Assembly (NCBI GenBank): GCA_037013495.1
Contig: CM072801.1
Span: 31,546,001-31,610,000, forward strand
Origin: Hippophae tibetana
Taxonomy: Eukaryota; Streptophyta; Magnoliopsida; Rosales; Elaeagnaceae
Length of the DNA stretch: 64,000 nucleotides
Reading direction: 5' to 3'
Each line of letters opens with the position of its first letter. Position 1 is the first letter of the stretch. This document shows positions 1-11,029 of the stretch, piece by piece. A program made the position numbers and the translations under genes. The notes beneath the pieces were generated by a model. The model saw only the letters and a program-made list of their open reading frames with translations, had not been told where the DNA came from and did not search any database.

Positions 1-191
1 CTTTTCGTACTTTCCAGAAAAACTAGGTTATTGATATCGGTCGCAATATTAAACTATTGTAACTTTTAATTCGTGCATCGAAATGACTATTGTACTGTAT
101 CAAATCGTAGCTCTTTCGATTCCTAAAAACACACTGCAAGAATATTTTAGTTATCGGCATTTTTTTAGAAAACTTACTTTATTCACACTAC
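1..191 (+). repeat. Partial, diverged insert-bearing monomer at the window edge
   Basis: The 3' end of a monomer that starts before the window. It contains B-segment sequence (aaaactaggttattgatatc, cgtgcatcgaaatgactatt), so it is of the long class. After tttcgattcctaaaaa it continues with cacactgcaagaat, which is the A-type 3' end, not the B-type gacaatgaaag. It also departs from consensus in many places (gtactgtatcaaatcg, ttagaaaacttactttattc). This is the most diverged copy in the window. It may be an old chimera, or may keep an ancestral combination of insert plus A-type end. Confidence 0.8.
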
Positions 192-1480
192 TTACCAACC
201 TCTAAAAAATAGGTGGCAACTCATTGCGTTGTAATCTGTTCTTGTTGTTTTGGGTTCAAGTTTGATCATCTAAACCCATTTCGAAGCAATTTACTCATTC
301 TTAATCCTTTGAGTTCATATGTTGTTCCTATAAAGGTTCCGCATCATTTGGTATCAAAGCCTTTGTTGCTGAAAATATGTTATATATCTTCTTATTTTTA
401 TTTTTTGAATTTTACATGTAAAAAAACTTTTTCCATTGAATTTTCTGTGTTTTTATTAGACACAAATCGTAAAGAAAGATAGATATTTGTATACCAAGTC
501 TTGTCTTTCCTATTAATTTTGTTGTCATTATTTTGTCTTTCGATTTCATTTCCTTTCTTTCTTTAAATTCTTTGTACCTTTTTCTTGTGTAATGTTTTCT
601 ATGTTCAATCTGTTTTTTTATTGAAAGAAACTATAGAGATACTACAGTTCATAGTTTCAAGAAAAACTAGGTTATTAATATCGATGGTAATATTAAACAA
701 TTGTGACTTTTAATTCGTGCATCGAAATGACTATTATAATGTAGCAAATACCAACTATTTCGATTCCTAAAAAGACAATGAAACAATAGTTTAGTTATCG
801 GCATTTTTTAACCAAAATTACTTTGTTTACAATACTTGCCAACCTCAAACAGGTTGGTGGCATCTCATTGCATTGTTTTCAGTTCTTGTTCTTTTGGGTT
901 CAAGTTTAATCATCTAAACCCATTTCGAAGCAATTTACTCATTCTTAATCCTTTTAGTTCCTAGGTTGTTCGCATAAAAGTTCCGCATCATTTGGTATCA
1001 AAGCCTTTGTTGCTGAAAAATATGTTATCTATCTTCTTATATTTATTTTTTGAATTTTAAATTTAAAAAAACTTCGTCCATTGAATTTTCTGTGTTTTCA
1101 GTAGACACAAATCACAAAGAAAGATAGATATTTGTATACCAAGTCTTGTGTTTTATTTTAATTTTGTTGTCATTATTTTTTCTTTCGATTTCATTTCCTT
1201 TCTTTCTTTAAATTCTTTGAAACTTTTTCTTGTGTAATGTTTTCTGTGTTCAATCTGTTTTTTTATTGAAAGAAACTATAGAGATACTACAGTTCATAGT
1301 TTCAAGAAAAACTAGGTTATTAATATCGGTGGAAATATTAAACTATTGTGACGTTTAATTCGTGCATCGAAATTAGTATTATAATGTAGCAAATAGCAAC
1401 TATTTCGATTCCTAAAAAGATAATGAAACAATAGTTTAGTTATCGGCATTTTTTAACCAAAATTACTTTGTTTACAATAC
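192..1480 (+). repeat. B-B doublet (A-like fronts with B tails)
   Basis: Two long monomers follow each other (192-835 and 836-1480). Both fronts carry the A-type marker tggtatcaaagcc and the gggttcaagttt variant, while both tails are B (agacacaaatc plus the 155-bp segment). They are therefore A-front/B-tail combinations, either recombinants or survivors of an ancestral monomer that still had the segment. Confidence 0.8.
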
Positions 1481-1968
1481 TTGCCAAACCAAATATGTTG
1501 GTGGCATCTCATTGCATTGTTTTCAGTTCATGTTCTTTTGGGTTCAAGTTTGATAATCTTAACCCTTTTCTAAAAAATTTACTCATTCTTAATCCTTTGA
1601 GTTCATATGTTGTTCCCCTAAAGGTTCCGCATCATTTGGTATCAAAGCCTTTGTTGCTGAAAATATATTCTCTATCTTCTTATATTTATTTTTTAAATTT
1701 TACATTTAAAAAAACTTCGTCCATTGAATTTTCTTTGATTTCATAAGTAACAAACCATAACGAAAGATAGATATTTGTATAACAAGTCTTGTGTTTTCTT
1801 ACAATTTTGTAGTTCGTATTTTTTCTTTCGACTTAATTTCCTAGTTTTATTTAAATTCTTTGTACCATTTTCCTGTTTTATGTTTTCTGTTTCGATTCCT
1901 AAAATCAAACTTCAAGAATAGTTTAGTTATCGGCAATTTTTTAACCAAAATTACTTTGTTTACAATAC

Positions 1969-3258
1969 TTGCCAACCTCAAATAGGTGTGTGGCATCTCA
2001 TTTCATTGTTTTCAGTTCATGTTCTTTTCTATTCCAATTTGATAATCTTAACCCTTTTCTAAGCAATTTACTCATTCTTAATCCTTTTAGTTCATATGTT
2101 GTTCCCCTAAAGGTTCCGCATCATTTGGTATAAAGCATTTGTTGCTGAAAATATGTTATCTATCTTCTTATATTTTTTTTTTGAATTTTACATTTAAAAA
2201 AACTTCGTCCATTGAATTTTCTGTGTTTTCATTAGACACAAATCACAAAGAAAGATAGATATTTGTATACCAAGTCTTGTGTTTTCTTTTAATTTTGTTG
2301 TCATTATTTTCTCTTTCCATATCATTTCCTTTCTTTCTTTAAATTCTTTGTACCTTTTTCTTGTGTAATTTTTTCTGAGTTCAATCTGTTTTTTTAATTT
2401 AAAGAAACTATAGAGATGCTACAGTTCCTAGTTTCAAGAAAAACTAGGTTAATAATATCGGTGGCAATATTAAACTGTTGAAACTTTTAATTCGTGCATC
2501 GAAATGAGTATTATAATGTAGCAAACAACACCTCTCTTGATTCCTAAAAAGACAATGAAAGAATAGTTTAGTTACTGGCATTTTTTAAACCAAGATTACT
2601 TTGTTTACAATAGTTGCCAACCTCTAATAGGTTGGTCGCATCTAATTGCATTGTTTTCAGTTCATGTTCTTTTCGGTTCCAATTTGATCATCTTAACCCT
2701 TTTCTAAGCAATTTACTCATTCTTAATCCTTTGAGTTCATATGTTGTTCCCCTAAAGGTTCCGCATCATTTGGTATCAAGCCTTTGTTGCTGAAAATATG
2801 TTATCTATCTTCTTATATTTATTTTTTGAATTTTACATTTAAAAAAACTTCGTCCATTGAATTTTCTGTGTTTTCATTAGACACAAATCACAAAGAAAGA
2901 TAGATATTTGTATACCAAGTCTTGTGTTTTCTTTTAATTTTGTTGTCATTATTTTGTCTTTCCATATCATTTCCTTTCTTTCTTTAAATTCTTTGTACCT
3001 TTTTCTTGTGTAATTTTTTCTGTGTTCAATCTGTTTTTTTAATTTAAAGAAACTATAGAGATGCTATAGTTCCTAGTTTCAAGAAAAACTAGGTTATTAA
3101 TATCGGTGGCAATATTAAACAGTTGAAACTTTTAATTCGTGCATCGAAATGACTATTATAATGTAGCAAACAGCACCTCTCTTGATTCCTAAAAAGACAA
3201 TGAAAGAATAGTTTAGTTACCTGCATTTTTTAAACCAAAATTACTTTGTTTACAATAC
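1969..3258 (+). repeat. B-B doublet
   Basis: Two long monomers (1969-2613 and 2614-3258). The second begins cctctaataggttggtcgc and has ttcggttcc, both A-front features, but then tggtatcaagcc and a B tail. The switch from A to B state thus lies in roughly the 80-90 bases between these sites. The rule that a B tail is followed by an A front still holds on both sides, so the exchange was internal to the monomer. Confidence 0.78.
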
Positions 3259-4391
3259 TTGCCAACCTCTAATAGGTTGGTCGCATCTAATTGCATTGTT
3301 TTCAGTTCATGTTCTTTTCGGTTCCAATTTGATCATCTTAACCCTTTTCTAAGCAATTTACTCATTCTTAATCCTTTGAGTTCATATGTTGTTCCCCTAA
3401 AGGTTCCGCATCATTTGGTATCAAAGCCTATGTTGGCGAAAATATATTATCTATCTTCTTATATTTATTTGTTAAATTTTACATTTAAAAAAACTTCGTC
3501 CATTGAATTTTCTTTGCTTTCATAAGTAACAAACCACAATGAAAGATAGATATTTCTATAACTAGTCTTGTGTTTTCTTAAAATTTTGTAGTTCATATTT
3601 TGTATTTCGACTTAATTTCCTAGTTTTATTTAAATTCTTTGTACCATTTTCCTGTTTTATGTTTTCTATTTCGATTCCGAAAAACACACTTCAAGAATAG
3701 TTTAGTTATCGGCATTTTTTTAACCAAAATTACTTTGTTTACAATACTTGCCAACCTCAAATAGGTGTATGGCATCTCATTTCATTGTTTTCAGTTCATG
3801 TTCTTTTCTGTTCCAATTTGATAATCTTAACCCTTTTCTAAGCAATTTACTCATTCTTAATCCTTTTAGTTCATATGTTGTTCCCCTAAAGGTTCCGCAT
3901 CATTTGGTATCAAGCAATTGTTGCTGAAAATATGTTATCTATCTTCTTATATTTATTTTTTGAATTTTACATTTAAAAAAACTTCGTCCATTGAATTTTC
4001 TGTGTTTTCATTAGACACAAATCACAAAGAAAGATTGATATTTGTATACCAAGTCTTGTGTTTTCTTTTAATTTTTTGTCATTATTTTGTCTTTCCATAT
4101 CATTTCCGTTCTTTCTTTAAATTCTTTGTACCTTTTTCTTGTGTAATTTTTTCTCATTTCAATCTGTTTTTTTAATTTAAAGAAACTATAGAGATGCTAC
4201 AGTTCCTAGTTTCAAGAAAAACTAGGTTATTAATATCGGTGGCAATATTAAACTATTGAAACTTTTAATTCGTGCATCAAAATGAGTATTATAATGTAGC
4301 AAACAACACCTCTCTTGATTCCTAAAAAGACAATGAAAGATTAGTTTAGTTACTGGCATTTTTTAAACAAAAATTACTTTGTTTACAATAC

Positions 4392-5367
4392 TTGCCAACC
4401 TCTAATAGGTTGGTCGCATCTAATTGCATTGTTTTCAGTTCATGTTCTTTTCGGTTCCAATTTGATCATCTTAACCCTTTTCTAAGCAATTTACTCATTT
4501 TTAATCCTTTGAGTTCATATGTTGTTCCCCTAAAGGTTCCGCATCATTTGGTATCAAGCCTTTGTTGCTGAAAATATGTTATCTATCTTCTTATATTTAT
4601 TTTTTAAATTTTACATTTAAAAAAACTTCGTCCATTGAATTTTCTTTGCTTTCATAAGTAACAAACCACAATGAAAGATAGATATTTGTATAACTAGTCT
4701 TGTGTTTTCTTACAATTTTGTAGTTCATATTTTGTCTTTCGACTTAATTTCCTAGTTTTATTTAAATTCTTTGTACCATTTTCCTGTTTTATGTTTTCTA
4801 TTTCGATTCCTAAAAACACACTTCAAGAATAGTTTATTTATCGGCATTTTTTTAACCAAAATTACTTTGTTTACAATACTTGCCAACCTCAAATAGGTTG
4901 GTGGCATCTCATTGAATTGTTTTCAGTTCATGTTCTTTTCTGTTCCAATTTGATCATCTTAACCCTTTTCTAAGCAATTTACTCATTCTTAATCCTTTGA
5001 GTTCATATGTTGTTACCCTAAAGGTTCTGCATCTTTTGGTATCAAGCCTTTGTTGCTGAAAATATGTTATCTATCTTTTTATATTTATTTTTTGAATTTT
5101 ACATTTAAAAAAACTTCGTCCATTGAATTTTATTTGCTTTCATAAGTAACAAACCACAATGAAAGATAGATATTTGTATAACAAGTCTTGTGTTTTCTTA
5201 CAATTTTGTAGTTCGTATTTGGTCTTTCGACTTAATTTCCTAGTTTTATTTAAATTCTTTGTACCATTTTCCTGTTTTGTGTTTTCTATTTCGATTCCTA
5301 AAAACACACTTCAAGAATAGTTTAGTTATCGGCATTTTTTTATCCAAAATTACTTTGTTTACAATAC
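4392..5367 (+). repeat. A-A doublet
   Basis: Two short monomers (4392-4879 and 4880-5367), each 488 bp. The second has a B front (cctcaaataggttgg, tcttttctgttcc, tggtatcaagcc or near variants) joined to an A tail (tttgctttcataagtaac). The join falls in the region ttgaattttacatttaaa to cattgaatttt that A and B share. Monomer 4392 also carries the B marker tcaagcc inside an otherwise A front, which looks like a short conversion patch. Confidence 0.8.
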
Positions 5368-6908
5368 TTGCCAACCTCAAATAGGTTGGTGGCATCTCAT
5401 TGCATTGTTTTCAGTTCATGTTCTTTTCTGTTCCAATTTGATCATCTTAACCCTTTTCTAAGCAATTTACTCATTCTTAATCCTTTGAGTTCATATGTTG
5501 TTCCCCTAAAGGTTCCGCATCATTTGGTATCAAGCCTTTGTTGCTGAAAATATGTTATCTATCTTCTTATATTTATTTTTTGAATTTTACATTTAAAAAA
5601 ACTTCGTCCATTGAATTTTCTGTGTTTTCATTAGACACAAATCACAAAGAAAGATAGATATTTGTTTACCAAGTCTTGTGTTTTCTTTTAATTTTCTTGT
5701 CATTATTTTTTCTTTCCATATCATTTCCTTTCTTTCTTGAAATTCTTTTTACCTTTTTCTTGTGTAATGTTTTCTGTGTTCAATCTTTTTTTTTATTGAA
5801 AGAAACTATTGAGATACTACAGTTCATAGCTTCAAGAAAAACTAGGTTATTAATATCGGTGGCAATATTAAACTATTGAAACTATTAATTTGTGCATCGA
5901 AATGACTATTATAATGTAGCAAATATTAACTATTTCGATTCCTAAAAAGACAATGGAAGAATAGTTTAGTTATCGGCATTTTTTAACCAAAATAACTTTG
6001 TTTACAATACTTGCCAACCTCTAATAAGTTGGTGGCATCTAATTGCTTTGTTTTCAGTTCATATTCTATTCAGTTCCAATTTGATCATCTGAACCCTTTT
6101 CTAAGCAATTTACTCATTCTTAATCCTTTGAGTTCATATGTTGTTCCCGTAAAGGTTCCGCCTCATTTGGTATCAAAGTCTTTGTTGCTGAAAATATATT
6201 ATCTATCTTCTTATATTTATTTTTTGAATTTTACATTTAAAAAAACTTCGTCCATTGAATTTTCTTTGCTTTCATAAGTAACAAACCACAATGAAAGATA
6301 GATATTTGTATAACAAGTCTTGTGTTTTCTTAAAATTTTGTAGTTCGTATTTTGTCTTTCGACATAATTTCCTAGTTTTATTTAAATTCTTTGTACCATT
6401 TTCCTGTTTTATGTTTTCTATTTCGATTCCTAAAAACACACTTCAAGAATAGTTTAGTTATCGGCATTTTTTTAACCAAAATTACTTTGTTTACAATACT
6501 TGCCAACCTCAAATAAGTTGGTGGCATCTCATTGCATTGTTTTCAGTTCATGTTCTTTTCTGTTCCAATTTTGATCATCTTAACCCTTTTCTAAGCAATT
6601 TACTCATTCTTAATCCTTTGAGTTCATATGTTGTTCCCCTAAAGGTTCCGCATCATTTGGTATCAAGCCTTTGTTGCTGAAAATATGTTATCTATCTTAT
6701 TATATATATTTTTTGAATTTTACATTTAAAAAAACTTCGTCCATTGAATTTTCTGTGTTTTCATTAGACACAAATCACAAAGAAAGATAGATATTTGTAT
6801 ACCAAGTCTTGTGTTTCGTATTAATTTTGTTGTCATTATTATGTCTTTCGATTTCATTTCCTTTCTTTCTTTAAATTCTTTGTACCTTTTTCTTGTGTAA
6901 TGTTTTCT

Positions 6909-7063
6909 GTGTTCAATCTTTTTTTTTATTGAAAGAAACTATAGAGATACTACAGTTCATAGCTTCAAGAAAAACTAGGTTATTAATATCGGTGGCAATA
7001 TTAAACTATTGAAACTATTAATTTGTGCATCGAAATGACTATTATAATGTAGCAAATATTAAC
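6909..7063 (+). repeat. B-specific 155-bp segment (insertion in B or deletion in A)
   Basis: This segment lies between atgttttct and tatttcgattcc and is absent from every A monomer, where ttttctatttcg is continuous. It starts gtgttcaatc, has a poly-T stretch of variable length, then gaaagaaactatagagatac, and ends near tagcaaatattaac in this copy (tagcaaatagcaac elsewhere). The joint carries a 2-bp repeat (ct on both sides). No target-site duplication or terminal inverted repeat is visible, so a simple transposon insertion is not supported. Deletion in an ancestral long monomer by microhomology is at least as likely. Its length accounts for the 644 versus 489 difference. Confidence 0.85.
6983..7004. 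other. Second dyad, inside the B-specific segment
   Basis: Inverted repeat ttaatat / atattaa with the 8-base loop cggtggca. It is found in most B copies. Some copies break one arm (attaatttcgg at 50221, 55869 and 61524; aatattgaac in the 43-47 kb block). It is AT-rich, so chance is a real possibility. Its loop shares ggtggca with the sequence just after the first dyad. Confidence 0.5.
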
Positions 7064-9407
7064 TATTTCGATTCCTAAAAAGACAATGGAAGAATAGTTT
7101 AGTTATCGGCATTTTTTAACCAAAATAACTTTGTTTACAATACTTGCCAACCTCTAATAAGTTGGTGGCATCTAATTGCTTTGTTTTCAGTTCATATTCT
7201 ATTCAGTTCCAATTTGATCATCTTAACCCTTTTCTAAGCAATTTACTCATTCTTAATCCTTTGAGTTCATATGTTGTTCCCGTAAAGGTTCCGCCTCATT
7301 TGGTATCAAAGTCTTTGTTGCTGAAAATATATTATCTATCTTCTTATATTTATTTTTTGAATTTTACATTTAAAAAAACTTCGTCCATTGAATTTTCTTT
7401 GCTTTCATAAGTAACAAACCACAATGAAAGATAGATATTTGTATAACAAGTCTTGTGTTTTCTTAAAATTTTGTAGTTCGTATTTTGTCTTTCGACATAA
7501 TTTCCTAGTTTTATTTAAATTCTTTGTACCATTTTCCTGTTTTATGTTTTCTATTTCGATTCCTAAAAACACACTTCAAGACTAGTTTAGTTATCGGCAT
7601 TTTTTTAACCAAAATTACTTTGTTTACAATACTTGCCAACCTCAAATAGGTTGGTGGCATCTCATTGCATTGTTTTCAGTTCATGTTCTTTTCTGTTCCA
7701 ATTTGATCATCTTAACCCTTTTCTAAGCAATTTACTCATTCTTAATCCTTTGAGTTCATATGTTGTTCCCCTAAAGGTTCCGCATCATTTGGTATCAAGC
7801 CTTTGTTGTTGAAAATATGTTATCTATCTTCTTATATATATTTTTTGAATTTTACATTTAAAAAAACTTCGTCCATTGAATTTTCTGTGTTTTCATTAGA
7901 CACAAATGACAAAGAAAGATAGATATTTGTATACCAAGTCTTGTGTTTCGTATTAATTTTGTTGTCATTATTATGTCTTTCGATTTCATTTCCTTTCTTT
8001 CTTTAAATTCTTTGTACCTTTTTCTTGTGTAATGTTTTCTGTGTTCAATCTTTTTTTTTTATTGAAAAAACTATAGAGATACTACAGTTCATAGTTTCAA
8101 GAAAAACTAGGTTATTAATATCGGTGGCAATATTAAACTATTGAAACTATTAATTTGTGCATCGAAATGACTATTATAATGTAGCAAATATTAACTATTC
8201 CGATTCCTAAAAAGACAATGGAAGAATAGTTTAGTTATCGGCATTTTTTACCCAAAATTACTTTGTTTACAATATTTGCCAACCTCTAATAAGTTGGTGG
8301 CATCTAATTGCTTTGTTTTCAGTTCATATTCTATTCAGTTCCAATTTGATCATCTTAACCCTTTTCTAAGCAATTTACTCATTCTTAATCCTTTGAGTTC
8401 ATATGTTGTTCCCGTAAAGGTTCCGCCTCATTTGGTATCAAAGTCTTTGTTGCTGAAAATATATTATCTATCTTCTTATATTTATTTTTTGAATTTTACA
8501 TTTAAAAAAACTTCGTCCATTGAATTTTCTTTGCTTTCATAAGTAACAAACCACAATGAAAGATAGATATTTGTATAACAAGTCTGGTGTTTTCTTACAA
8601 TTTTGTAGTTCGTATTTTTTCTTTCGACTTAAATTCCTAGTTTTATTTAAATTCTTTGTACCATTTTCCTGTTTTATGTTTTCTATTTCGATTCCTAAAA
8701 ACACACTTCAAGAATAGTTTAGTTATCGGCATTTTTTTAACCAAAATTACTTTGTTTACAATACTTGCCAACCTCAAATAGGTTGGTGGCATCTCATTGC
8801 ATTGTTTTCAGTTCATGTTCTTTTCTGTTCCAATTTGATCATCTTAACCCTTTTCTAAGCAATTTACTCATTCTTAATCCTTTGAGTTCATATGTTGTTC
8901 CCCTAAAGGTTCCGCATCATTTGGTATCAAGCCTTTGTTGTTGAAAATATGTTATCTATCTTCTTATATTTATTTTTTGAATTTTACATTTAAAAAAACT
9001 TCGTCCATTGAATTTTCTGTGTTTTCATTAGACACAAATCACAAAGAAAGATAGATATTTGTATACCAAGTCTTGTGTTTCGTATTAATTTTGTTGTCAT
9101 TATTATGTCTTTCGATTTCATTTCCTTTCTTTCTTTAAATTCTTTGTACCTTTTTCTTGTGTAATGTTTTCTGTGTTCAATCTTTTTTTTTATTGAAAGA
9201 AACTATAGAGATACTACAGTTCATAGTTTCAAGAAAAACTAGGTTATTAATATCGGTGGCAATATTAAACTATTGAAACTATTAATTTGTGCATCGAAAT
9301 GACTATTATAATGTAGCAAATATTAACTATTTCGATTCCTAAAAAGAAAATGGAAGAATAGTTTAGTTATCGGCATTTTTTAACCAAAATTACTTTGTTT
9401 ACAATAC

Positions 9408-9896
9408 TTGCCAACCTCTAATAAGTTGGTGGCATCTAATTGCTTTGTTTTCAGTTCATATTCTATTCCGTTCCAATTTGATCATCTTAACCCTTTTCTA
9501 AGCAATTTACTCATTCTTAATCCTTTGAGTTCATATGTTGTTCCCGTAAAGGTTCCGCCTCATTTGGTATCAAAGTCTTTGTTGCTGAAAATATATTATC
9601 TATCTTCTTATATTTATTTTTTGAATTTTACATTTAAAAAAACTTCGTCCATTGAATTTTCTTTGCTTTCATAAGTAACAAACCACAATGAAAGATAGAT
9701 ATTTGATTAACAAGTCTGGTGTTTTCTTACAATTTTGTAGTTCGTATTTTTTCTTTCGACTTAAATTCCTAGTTTTATTTAAATTCTTTGTACCATTTTC
9801 CTGTTTTATGTTTTCTATTTCGATTCCTAAAAACACACTTCAAGAATAGTTTAGTTATCGGCATTTTTTTAACCAAAATTACTTTGTTTACAATAC
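9408..9896 (+). repeat. Reference A monomer (489 bp)
   Basis: Chosen as a clean example of the short monomer. Order of parts: landmark ttgccaacc with a dyad (ccaacct / aagttgg, one mismatch here), a pyrimidine-rich front, the motif tttggtatcaaag about 160 bases in, an A7 tract before cttcgtccattgaatttt, then the A-specific tail (cataagtaacaaaccac, then tagttttatttaaattc), the block tatttcgattcctaaaaa, cacacttcaagaatag, a T7 tract and aaccaaaattactttg. The tail lacks the B insert: ttttct runs directly into atttcgattcc. The front stays open in one frame for 88 codons from a TTG. I do not regard this as coding. Confidence 0.93.
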
Positions 9897-10540
9897 TTGC
9901 CAACCTCAAATAGGTTGGTGGCATCTCATTGCATTGTTTTCAGTTCATGTTCTTTTCTGTTCCAATTTGATCATCTTAACCCTTTTCTAAGCAATTTACT
10001 CATTCTTAATCCTTTGAGTTCATATGTTGTTCCCCTAAAGGTTCCGCATCATTTGGTATCAAGCCTTTGTTGTTGAAAATATGTTATCTATCTTCTTATA
10101 TTTATTTTTTGAATTTTACATTTAAAAAAACTTCGTCCATTGAATTTTCTGTGTTTTCATTAGACACAAATCACAAAGAAAGATAGATATTTGTATACCA
10201 AGTCTTGTGTTTCGTATTAATTTTGTTGTCATTATTATGTCTTTCGATTTCATTTCCTTTCTTTCTTTAAATTCTTTGTACCTTTTTCTTGTGTAATGTT
10301 TTCTGTGTTCAATCTTTTTTTTTTATTGAAAGAAACTATAGAGATACTACAGTTCATAGTTTCAAGAAAAACTAGGTTATTAATATCGGTGGCAATATTA
10401 AACTATTGAAACTATTAATTTGTGCATCGAAATGACTATTATAATGTAGCAAATATTAACTATTTCGATTCCTAAAAAGACAATTTAAGAATAGTTTAGT
10501 TATCGGCATTTTTTAACCAAAATTACTTTGTTTACAATAC
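9897..10540 (+). repeat. Reference B monomer (644 bp)
   Basis: Clean example of the long monomer. The front differs from A by diagnostic sites: cctcaaatagg instead of cctctaataag, ttttctgttcc instead of attccgttcc, and tggtatcaag instead of tggtatcaaag (one A fewer, which closes the open frame seen in A). The tail reads gtgttttcattagacac, then atttcatttcctttc, then the B-only segment of about 155 bases, then tatttcgattcctaaaaa, gacaat and a T6 tract. Two main subfamilies occur: one with gatgctacagttcctag and ggcagtttttaaacc, the other with gatactacagttcatag and ggcattttttaacc. This copy is of the second kind. Confidence 0.93.
9900..9918. other. Conserved dyad at the monomer start (reference copy)
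   Basis: Perfect 7-bp inverted repeat ccaacct / aggttgg around the 5-base loop caaat. It sits three bases into the monomer as counted here and is present in B copies throughout; many A copies have aagttgg, giving one mismatch. An outer tgc/gca pair extends it imperfectly. It is among the more G+C-rich spots of the monomer. It could extrude as a small cruciform or bind a dimeric protein, but no binding site consensus is recognised. Confidence 0.7.
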
Positions 10541-11029
10541 TTGCCAACCTCTAATAAGTTGGTGGCATCTAATTGCTTTGTTTTCAGTTCATATTCTATT
10601 CCGTTCCAATTTGATCATCTTAACCCTTTTCTAAGCAATTTACTCATTCTTAATCCTTTGAGTTCATATGTTGTTCCCGTAAAGGTTCCGCCTCATTTGG
10701 TATCAAAGTCTTTGTTGCTGAAAATATATTATCTATCTTCTTATATTTATTTTTTGAATTTTACATTTAAAAAAACTTCATCCATTGAATTTTCTTTGCT
10801 TTCATAAGTAACAAACCACAATGAAAGATAGATATTTGTATAACAAGTCTTGTGTTTTCTTACAATTTTGTAGTTCGTATTTTTTCTTTCGACTTAAATT
10901 CCTAGTTTTATTTAAATTCTTTGTACCATTTTCCTGTTTTATGTTTTCTATTTCGATTCCTAAAAACACACTTCAAGAATAGTTTAGTTATCGGCATTTT
11001 TTTAACCAAAATTACTTTGTTTACAATAC

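Larger units (their letters stand above)
192..6010 (+). repeat. Irregular, divergent left block of the array
   Basis: Monomer starts and classes: 192 B, 836 B, 1481 A, 1969 B, 2614 B, 3259 A, 3748 B, 4392 A, 4880 A, 5368 B. The A/B alternation is broken three times in ten monomers, and the first copies carry many private substitutions (for example ctaaacccatttcgaagc in 192 and 836). Fronts at 192, 836 and 1481 are of the type gggttcaagttt, which returns only after position 50381. Those at 1969-5368 are of the ttcggttcc or ttctgttcc kinds. No gene lies in this stretch. Lower homogeneity suggests less frequent exchange, as expected toward an array edge. Confidence 0.9.
6011..11029 (+). repeat. 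Homogeneous A-B dimer run, period 1132-1133 bp
   Basis: Starts: 6011 A, 6500 B, 7144 A, 7633 B, 8276 A, 8765 B, 9408 A, 9897 B, 10541 A. A copies share a private set (gctttgttttcagttcatat, ccgcctcatttgg, caaagtcttt) and B copies share gtgtttcgtattaatttt and gcaaatattaac. Differences between successive dimers are a few scattered sites: attcagttcc in the first three versus attccgttcc in the last two, and tcttgtg versus tctggtg at 8581 and 9711. The block looks like a recent amplification of one dimer. No gene is present. Confidence 0.92.

Noticed and set aside
213..482. Open frame at the left end as a distinct gene
   Set aside because: It begins at GTG and is the same frame as in the A fronts, in a diverged long monomer.
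6909..7063. The B segment as a MITE insertion
   Set aside because: No terminal inverted repeats and no target-site duplication; the 2-bp microhomology fits a deletion in A equally well.
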